Shown here: positions 55,749 through 64,000 of the stretch, piece after piece
Numbering within the stretch: the first letter of the stretch is position 1
How the letters are laid out: each line of letters begins with the position of its first letter
DNA from: Diospyros lotus
Taxonomy: Eukaryota > Streptophyta > Magnoliopsida > Ericales > Ebenaceae
DNA: 64,000 nt
Reading direction: 5' to 3'
NCBI RefSeq assembly: GCF_014633365.1
Contig: NC_068341.1
Location: 41,868,044 to 41,932,043 of the forward strand
Program-made: the position numbers and the translations under genes
The notes under the pieces: generated by a model
The model's database searches: none
What the model was told of the DNA's origin: nothing
The model's input: only the letters and a program-made list of their open reading frames with translations

Positions 55749-57350
55749 TGTTGGTATTAGTGCCCAAATGCTAAATTTACATTACATCAGATGTATGTAA
55801 GTAGCACTAATGATGTAATCTTGTTCATAAATAAATGTCATATCTTCATTCATACTCTATTTTTTCTTATGAATGAATCCCTAGATTTTTTTATAGAGAT
55901 CTTATTCTTGAGAGTTAAGAATATGTGACGATGATCTTTAATTCAAGATTTATTAAAGGAATTCCTAGTCTTTAGATTTATTAGAAGGGGAATATGATTT
56001 ATCAATTATGAATCCACACATAGGCTACTATCATTGATTAACATAAGATGTTAATGATAATGAAAGGTGAGTCACATGCCATATTGCACAAGAAGCTGAT
56101 AGTAGACATGTGGGTAGGTATTAGTTGAACATCGATGATCCAATCATACCGTATTGGATCTGGTATAGTTATCGAGTCTTGTGAGTTTAATTAGTCCATG
56201 ACTCTAATTCGATCATGATGTTGGTCAATTGAAGGATTATAGTAGCCATAATAGGTTCATCTGAAGTATAAACTTTATTGTAATTAAGATCCTCCTGAGT
56301 CCTTGTTAGAGGATACTCATAATCTTTTAGGATGCTTTAGAGAGATAGAGATATCCTCTTAGGAGGTCAAAGTGTTCGATTGGCATCAAGGAGTTGACGT
56401 GTCTTAATTGCTATATGGTTATGAACCTAGAAAGTCACATGCACATTGAGTAATGTATCAAATTAATGAACCTTTGATGTTATTGTGTTCCACTTCACAT
56501 TAAGAGTTAATGATGTCAGTTGCAGTTAAGAGTTAACTGAATGGATCAATATGTTTGGAAGACCGTTAAGAGTTAATGGGGCATGTTGTAAAGAGTTAAT
56601 ATGAGCCTTGGTTCCATTAAGAGTTAATGGAATAGCTATTAAGAGTTAATAACAGGACCTAAGTGCAATATATTATAAGTATCAAATTCAGGCACAAACG
56701 GTCAACTGATGACCTTTATGTTACGGTTGATCGATCTTTATGATCCGATCAATCGATCTACATAAACGGTCGACAGTTTTGAAAGAAGGATTAATTCTGC
56801 ATGCTTTTACTTTCTGCCATTTTGTCCCATCACAACATTAAATGCTTTAATGCAATAAGAAATAAGAGTGAGGGCTTGAGAGGAAACTTAATGGTGAAGC
56901 AAAATAAAATTGGGATGAAAATATCAGGAGAGTCTCGATTATCTCCAGAGCTTTTCCTTTTTCCTTGCTTCTTCTTCTTCTCTAGAGCTTGAGTCATCTT
57001 CTTCTTCTTACTCCAAGGAGTTGCCCATCTCTTAATCCTGGCTATGAGACATCCATAAGCAACCCAAAAGGAACCACAACAATTCTTGTTCACCTTCATT
57101 GAAATGGTCATATCATGGCTCCTATAAAGGGTTCTGAGGCAGCTTAGGTGTAGATGGACTAGGTCCTCCACAGTTGAGGAGGAAGCCTAATCACCCTAGC
57201 GTCTTAGGAACGGGAGTGAATTCGAGTAGCAAAGAGGAAGTTGGAAGCTTGAGACGCATTGGACAACTAGAGAAAGACATCATCTGTAAAGGTATATCAC
57301 TAGATGACCTATGGATGGTTTTTCTTTTCAATGCATATGGATGTTTAATA
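55749..57350 (+). repeat. 3' LTR of the degenerate copia (right edge uncertain)
   Basis: It starts TGTTGGTATTAGTGCCCAAA, the typical start of one plant copia LTR group. From 56500 to 56660 'aagagttaat' is repeated about eight times. No second LTR exists in the window. Confidence 0.55.
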
Positions 57351-57483
57351 TTGAGTCTTGCAAGGGTTTGTTTTCGTTTCCACTATGCATTTTGTTTTGA
57401 TTTTGAAACTGTTTTAAAACCGATATACTCTTGCATGGATCCACCAAAAGTTGGCTTTTCAGCCTCGGGCCCCCGTTTCCTTT

Positions 57484-59725
57484 CACTTTCATGGGCATAT
57501 GGATGATGGCTCTTAGGACTTGCAATTCAATCATCAATCGATGCAATTATTTGTCCATTCAATACTGCATCCCAAACATAATGACTGTGAGGCTATTACA
57601 GCATGTGGCAGCCTTGCAAGGGTCATCTTGTGGCGGCTTATTTAGGGTCTCATACTTTATGATCTATGATGCACGGAAACACCAAAGGGGTGTCGTTTTG
57701 ACATTTCCAAAATGTTTCATGTATAAAAAATGTCGAGAAATATATATTAAAAAAAATGTTTGTAGTCTATTTTCACAATTTCAAAACATTTCGAGACCGT
57801 TTCGTGATATTAGAAAAATATCAAAAATGCATTTCGGTCCACGAAAAGGTTAAAAAAAAAATCATCTCTAATTTTTTTCCGTCTCTAACTTAAAATTTGT
57901 GTTTATTTTTAAATTGAATAACTATTTTTTATAATTTTTATATTACAAATTATATTTACGAAAAGACTCATATTTTTTTATTCACGCATTTTTTTCAAAA
58001 ATGTTGTTTCCTCATTCCCCGTTTTGTATTGTATATATTTCCCATTTTCATTTTCATGTAGCTTAGTTTGTGATAGTTTATAGTTAAAATAAAAAATTTT
58101 ATTTTCTCTTTTATGTCTCACAATAAGAACTTAAAATAATAATTTTTAATAGTTGAGATATAGAATTTTGACATTTTACATATTCAGGACCATTCCCCAT
58201 ATTTTTTAAGTGTTGATGGAGTACAATAAACCAATTAACCTATTTAAATACTGTCAACTGGTCATTCACGTGGCTTGTCACTTATGAAAACAAGTATGTT
58301 CGTATACACTATACACATTAACGTCTAGTTACGATGAGGATTTAAACCAATAATTTTTAATAATTGAAATGTTGAATCTTAATATTTTATACATTAAAAA
58401 TTAAATATTATATTTTTTAAATTATTAAGATAAGTGTTGTATATATTAAGGTTAAAATAAATAATAGATAACCCAACAATCAAGTAAATAGTGAACCATT
58501 TATATTAGATTATTGGATTGGGTACCACCAATCAATTCTAACAATAAAAGAGGTTTTGATGTGAGATCCAGACCAACCATTCTCCATCTTTCATGTCATA
58601 AATTGAATGGTTTGCCTATGAAGATATAATATGTACTAAATTTAGAAGGAGAAGAAATTATGTAGCAACCAATGAGCAACCCTTATTAAATGATGACTCA
58701 ATCATGAATGATGCACACAAAAAAAAGAAGCCCAAACTAAGACTAAGTGTGACAAAACATGTGCATCTGCCAACTCCCAGTTCATAAATGGAAGATGGTA
58801 CGATACTTAATTATATATTTTTTTGTGATATTTATATATGGATGTGTTATAAATTTATAAAAAAAATTATTTTTGCATTATTTGAAGATATATTTTTCAA
58901 GAAGACTAAGCAATGGTATAATAATGACAAGGGTTTTGTTATAAAGTTTCATCACTTAACTAATTAAACTTATTTGTTATTTGTATTTGACATTAAACAC
59001 AAAGACTATGCTACTAGTAAACATTAATGTTGGAATTAATCGAACGTATAATTTATATGATTAATGTTTGGGAGGGGTATAATCATAAAATGTCAATTTT
59101 CATATAAAACGGTGATTTGAAATATAAGTATGCTTATGCACTCTAATATATTATTATTTGAGGAGTATTTGAAGAGTAAGCGAGTGTGTTCATCATAAAA
59201 TATTATCATTCGTGTAGAAGGCCGACTAATGTTTAGGGAGATAAAATGATAGTTTAAAACATAAGTAATGTGGCCTTTGTATTCTCTAATGATTCTTTAA
59301 GAGAGTAATCGAATTACTTTATCATAAAATATTGACATTCACGTAAAAAGCCTAATAATGTTAAGAAAATGGACAAAGAAGTGTTGTTCGTGATCTCAAA
59401 TGCGCAAGTGAATTTTCATTGAAGATTTCCTTCGATAAATTTATATATTCATTATGTTAAAAGGAATATATCATGCATATTGATAGTTTATATTCAGATT
59501 TTTCTTTCTTTTTCAGTTTTTTTGTGAGTCTCTAGGTATATCATAATTTTAATCTGGAAAAGCCTTGAGGTTCTTTTCAATGAATTCTTATTTATATATA
59601 AAAAAAATCTATTGTTATTATCAAATATAAATAACAAAAATATTTAATTAATAACATGAGTTAACCACGTCGGTTAAAATAAAAGGGCTCTAAAAAATGA
59701 GGTCTTTTGTTTGAGTTCTTGCTCT
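57484..59725 (+). repeat. Duplicated segment, copy B
   Basis: It is the direct-orientation counterpart of 46113-51075 without the SINE and copia insertions. Both copies are non-coding and carry many substitutions, so the duplication is old. Confidence 0.85.
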
Positions 59726-62700
59726 ATTTATTTTGTTGTTTGTTTAAACAAGAAGCCTCTCTAACTCTCTAAATTCACGGATTATTTTTCAATATCAGGC
59801 AGGCAATGAATAGTGTTCTAAAACATAATATTATCTCTAATATTGATAGTTTGGATTTATTTTCAGAATTAAAAGTTTAAAATAAATTATAATCATGGAA
59901 ATAAAAACACCACTTGTGACAATAAATTTTATAAAAAATAAATAATTTTTTTTTGAATGCATATATAGATAGTTTATAAAATACTATTGATCGTTCATAT
60001 TACTGTATCTTCAGCAGAAAAAAATCTTTTAAAATTAAAATTAATAAAATCTTATTTACGTTTAACTATGTCACAAGAAAGATTAAGTAATTTGGCTATA
60101 TTATCAATTAAAAAATGTTTACTTTCTAAACTTAAATACAAAATTTAATTAGTGATTTTATTTATTAAAAACAAAAAAAATAAATTTTAAATATTTATTT
60201 ATATTATTATAAGAGTCCCACAGCCACAAATATTCTTAAGTCGGCCACGTGTGGACATTCATTCATTTAAAGAGTGAAGTTTGGACAGCACAGAGCAGAG
60301 AATGAAATGGTGAAGCAAAGTGGGAATGGACCCACTGCATTGAAGAAGCAACAAATTTGTGTTTCCTTGAAATTTGATGCAGCCATTCTCACAACCGTAC
60401 CAACGGCTTCTCATAAATCGCCATAAATTAGCCACCTAATTAAGCCTATTCCATTTTATTTCTTTCTTTTTTTATATGTTTAAAATTAAATCTATAAATT
60501 CTTGTGATTTTTTATTTTTGCACGAATCTCCTCCGTTAGATTTAAGAATTAGCATTGGTTATTTCGGTTAAAAAAAATGTAGTTTGAATAACTTTAGAAA
60601 ATAAAAATAAATAGAAGAGGACGAGTTGTTAAATAAATCGGCAATTCTTTTACTTTTTCTTCTTTCTCTACTTCTCTTTTTTGAAATCATCAAATGGAGA
60701 AGATGGATCAAAAATGCGACAAACCCAAATGAATTGAAAAAAAATGGATAAAGAAAGAAGATAAATCAAATCTAGATAATTCGAACCCTCTTGATTCGAT
60801 CTAAAGGGTTCTATTCAATTGTAAAGAGAAGGATGAGGAAAATGAAGAATATGAACTTAAAAAATAAATTCTCTCTCTCTCTCTCTCTCCTAGACAATAA
60901 ATTGTTGAAAATTGATGATTCTAGAACCATTAATTTTTGGTGATGATTTTGCCCGAGTATGGCAAAATCATCGAAAATAATAGTGTTAGAAGAATCAATT
61001 TCTAGCTATAGTGAAGCTTTTTTTGTATTTTTTTTATGTTAACTTTTATATTTTTATTCTATCTAATTTCTTTTGTGATTCTTAATTGTTTCCTAATTCA
61101 AAACTACCCTTTTACGTAAAGTAGACATCATTTACTTTAAAGTGGACTATGGGATGTGTTTGCAAATAATTAAAGACATAGTAACTTGTAGGGCCAATTT
61201 GAAAATTCATATGAAGTCCTTGAAAATGGATTAAACTAGCACGATGAATGTATGAAATTTTTACCCTTTTTTCGTACCAACAAGTTATAATCATTGCTTT
61301 TCAAGTATGCATTGGATAAATTAAAAATACACACAATAAGCTATAAATCATGTACACAAAATAAATCAGCGGAGTAAAGAAGATTGGTCAGCCAAAAGCT
61401 ACCAAAACTATCACAAAACTTGGCCCTATAAAGTAAGAGGGGAAGAAAATAATACTACTCTTAGGTGTCTTTTATTTATTTATTTATTTTTTTTTGAAAT
61501 TCATCTACAACAAGAAGGGCCCACAAACATGGCAAAGTCCAAATCTCATTTCCTCCACAGGCCCAATCTTCAAAATACATAAGGTGCTCTGTCCATTCAT
61601 TGCCTCCAGGCTTACTTGAAAATACATTGAATTTAAATTTCTTTAGGGTGCATTTAAAGAGGGAAATTTAAGCTAATATTTTGATTATTTTTTTCATTCA
61701 AGGTATATAGTTCTGGGTCCAAATTTAATTTGGATGGGACCCTAAAAAATTGAGCATTTGAGAAAAACAACACATTTTTAGGGGTGTCCTTCAAACAAAA
61801 AATTTAACTAGAGCCCAATTGAAACCCAGTTCTATTGAAGCCCAAGTCTTGTCAATTATGTTACAGCTTATCAAGAAAGGCATATTTCATGTTTATATAT
61901 GTTCGAATTAGAAAAATAGACATAAAATTAATATTAAAAAGATTTTCAATACATATTTACAACATATATTTATTGTATCTAATATTTAGAATTTTATATA
62001 ACAAATCTCTAGCCAATTAAGTCATTAAAGCATGATTATATGAATACATATATATTAATACCATTAAAATGTAATGTATTAATATTGTATATATACATAA
62101 TTCCTAAAAAAATGCATGTATATTTACCGGATGCATATATTAAAATATATATTGATTTATATATATGTGTGTTGTTGTAGATAAAATAATAATTTTATAA
62201 TTACAGAAGAGTTTTCATTTTTAACCTTTAACCTCCAAGAAATTTGTAAAATGTGAGACAATTATGAGTGCATAGTGTCTCCCGTGGAGAACTTCCGATA
62301 TTTAAGTTAATTTCATCGAATGAGTATGTTGTCTTGGTAATAGAAGGGTTCCTTAGGGACTTGAGAAATGCTTCTAGGAGGGTCTCTCAGAGACTATCTC
62401 AAAGGTTTTTCGAGACTCTCCCTTTGAACTTCTTTCTCTTGAACATGTATTGTGATTGCACTCAATTTTTTAGACACATCAATATACATATATATAACTA
62501 TCTTTTAAAAATTGAGCCAAAAAAAATTTATTAGCGACTAAAGTAACAACAATGGATTTTGTTAAAGGAGTTAAAAAGAGTTATCATTTTCAACTCACAC
62601 AAAAGGAACAAAAATTTGATTGTGCCAAATATGAAAATTCTAGTAATTTTAATGGTATATGGTAAAATTTTAGAAATTTAATAGTATGTAGGAAAATTTT

Positions 62701-63169
62701 GAAAGCACTACATTACAGGCATTGGTCTAGAGGCGTTGTTCCCTAGCTTTATGTATATATATTTTTTATTTTAACTCTGTAAGAAGACATTTATAAATAA
62801 TTTATAGAACATAACGAGTATAGGAACCACTAACGGTGCTAAAGAAACAAGAACAACAACTAATAATTTATCAGCTAATATAATCTCAAAAAGTCATAAA
62901 CTAAGTGATAAATGTTTTGTGAAATATTCTAATATATTAATGGGTAAAAGGATTGGAGTCGGTTGAATGTATTTTTCAATGTGCAAAAACTGAAAATATA
63001 GACTTCTAAAGATAAAAATATGCCATAGCATGGAAAGATATTTGTATAAATAACTCAAAGTGTAAGGGGTTTAGCTGCAATTTAATAATTTAAATGCATT
63101 TTATATGCTCTCAACACTTTTCTTTTTCTTTTTTTTTAATCTATTTAAACTCTTCAAATATGAAATCCC
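59726..63169. other. Intergenic, no gene seen
   Basis: AT-rich. It contains a (CT)n microsatellite at 60871-60889. No coding frame with a recognisable domain was seen. Confidence 0.5.
60871..60889 (+). repeat. (CT)n microsatellite
   Basis: Pure CT run in AT-rich intergenic DNA. Confidence 0.85.
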
Positions 63170-63370
63170 TCACTTTAAGAGCCCATCTCCCTGTCGGCCT
63201 CACATATGGAGAGAGGAGATTAATCATAAAATCCAACGATTAAGGATCAAACACGAGACCTCTCATCGATCATATATATAGCGACTACAATTCACCTTTC
63301 TCAAGACGTGCTCGCCCCCAACCGCAGAACCTACAAGGGCTAATGTGCCTAAACTCTTTGTCATAGCATT
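63170..63370 (-). mobile_element. Possible SINE-like sequence, minus strand
   Basis: The minus strand shows a B-box-like CGTGTTTGATCC near 63255-63244 and a G+C-rich start. A clear A-box, tail and target duplication were not found. Confidence 0.25.
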
Positions 63371-64000
63371 TGCCGAGGCACACAACTTCTATTTGATAGT
63401 AGGGATGTGTAATGGTCAGTTTGGAGAGTGAAATGGTGAGTTGACTCATATGTGTAATGTGCCTTCTCTAGCTGCTCCCCCAAAATTCACGTCCCAATGC
63501 AAGGTTGATCATCAAAAGAAAAAGAAGCAAACTAAGTTTGTAAGATAGTTAGTTTATCTACATTGTGGTTTTTGTTTGTTCTTACTTTATGTTTGTTATT
63601 TTGTGTATTTGTTTAGGATATGCCCTAACTTATTCAGTGTTAATTCTTATTATTATGTGTAATGAAATCTCTAGTTTACAAACAAAGAAGAAGATATAAT
63701 TAAACCACCATATGTTTCAAAATATTTAAATTATAACTTATTGATTTCAATAATTTAAATTATTTTCAAGAATTTATATACACTCAATAAATCATATATT
63801 AATGCGTACGAAACATCACAACCATTAAGAATAGTAAGTATATATAGGCTCTGACTGTATCTTAATTTATTTGACAAGTGAATTGGCAAGTGAATTGGGA
63901 GAAAGGCCGCGATGAAACTTGGAACTTGGGTTATAAAAAAAAAAAAAGAATGGTAAGTGCATCATGCCAGGGTATGGGGAGTCCCCACCCCACTTTGGTA
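63371..64000. other. Intergenic, no gene seen
   Basis: The motif TAGGGATGTGTAATGGTCAG at about 63400 resembles the left end of hAT-like MITEs at 41413 and 11560, but no right end is visible. The rest is AT-rich. Confidence 0.4.

Larger units (their letters stand above)
51105..57483 (+). mobile_element. Degenerate Ty1-copia element, split by a solo LTR
   Basis: The coding remnant starts at about 51110 (NIVVLEKEF motif), is interrupted by the solo LTR 51188-53927 and resumes at 53928-55690. A 3' LTR begins at 55749 (TGTTGGTATTAGTGCCC) after the purine-rich AAATAGGAGTT. The right end of the LTR is not clear (somewhere from 57340 to 57483). The 5' LTR, gag, protease and most of integrase are missing. 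The whole element sits between the two copies of the duplicated segment. Confidence 0.75.

Overview
The window looks like nuclear DNA from a flowering plant, most likely a dicot. It is AT-rich, gene-poor and full of plant-type transposable elements: Ty1-copia pol, a Ty3-gypsy-type PBS, tRNA-derived SINEs, hAT and Tourist-like MITEs, a Helitron-like element and a LINE. Only two intact protein genes can be supported, plus one broken paralogue. No rRNA, tRNA or CRISPR array was seen, and the species cannot be named from the sequence.

Layout. 1-13 kb: a 1.7 kb inverted repeat (430-2105 against 2161-3399 plus 10000-10420). Its right arm is split by a minus-strand copia element (3400-9999), which itself holds a truncated plus-strand copia (5479-7034). 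An LTR/PBS fragment follows at 10.65-11.26 kb. 13-20.6 kb: a frameshifted copy (13047-13561, +) and an intact copy (19953-20474, -) of a small plant membrane-protein gene, about 6.4 kb apart and facing each other, with a non-coding LTR element between them (15499-17746). 21.8-24.4 kb: a two-exon acyl-activating enzyme gene (-), whose intron contains a Tourist-like MITE.

24.7-34.3 kb: MITEs, a short foldback, a 2.2 kb solo LTR with a 5-bp target duplication, SINEs and a possible LTR remnant. 35.2-38.6 kb: a complete young non-autonomous LTR element with 524-bp LTRs and four different internal tandem arrays. 39.2-40.2 kb: a LINE fragment with a 5' inversion and a 14-bp target duplication. 41.4-44.5 kb: a hAT-like MITE and a Helitron-like element. 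45.5-46.1 kb: two retroposed sequences inserted next to each other.

46.1-59.7 kb: two diverged copies of a roughly 2.3 kb non-coding segment. Copy A carries a SINE and a copia LTR-gag fragment. Between the copies lies a decayed copia element that is split by a second solo LTR (51188-53927). 59.7-64 kb: mostly unrecognised AT-rich DNA.

The genes do not form an operon or cluster. The window is best read as a record of nested insertions. I found no previously undescribed enzymatic or defence system. The most unusual object is the array-bearing LTR element at 35-38.6 kb.
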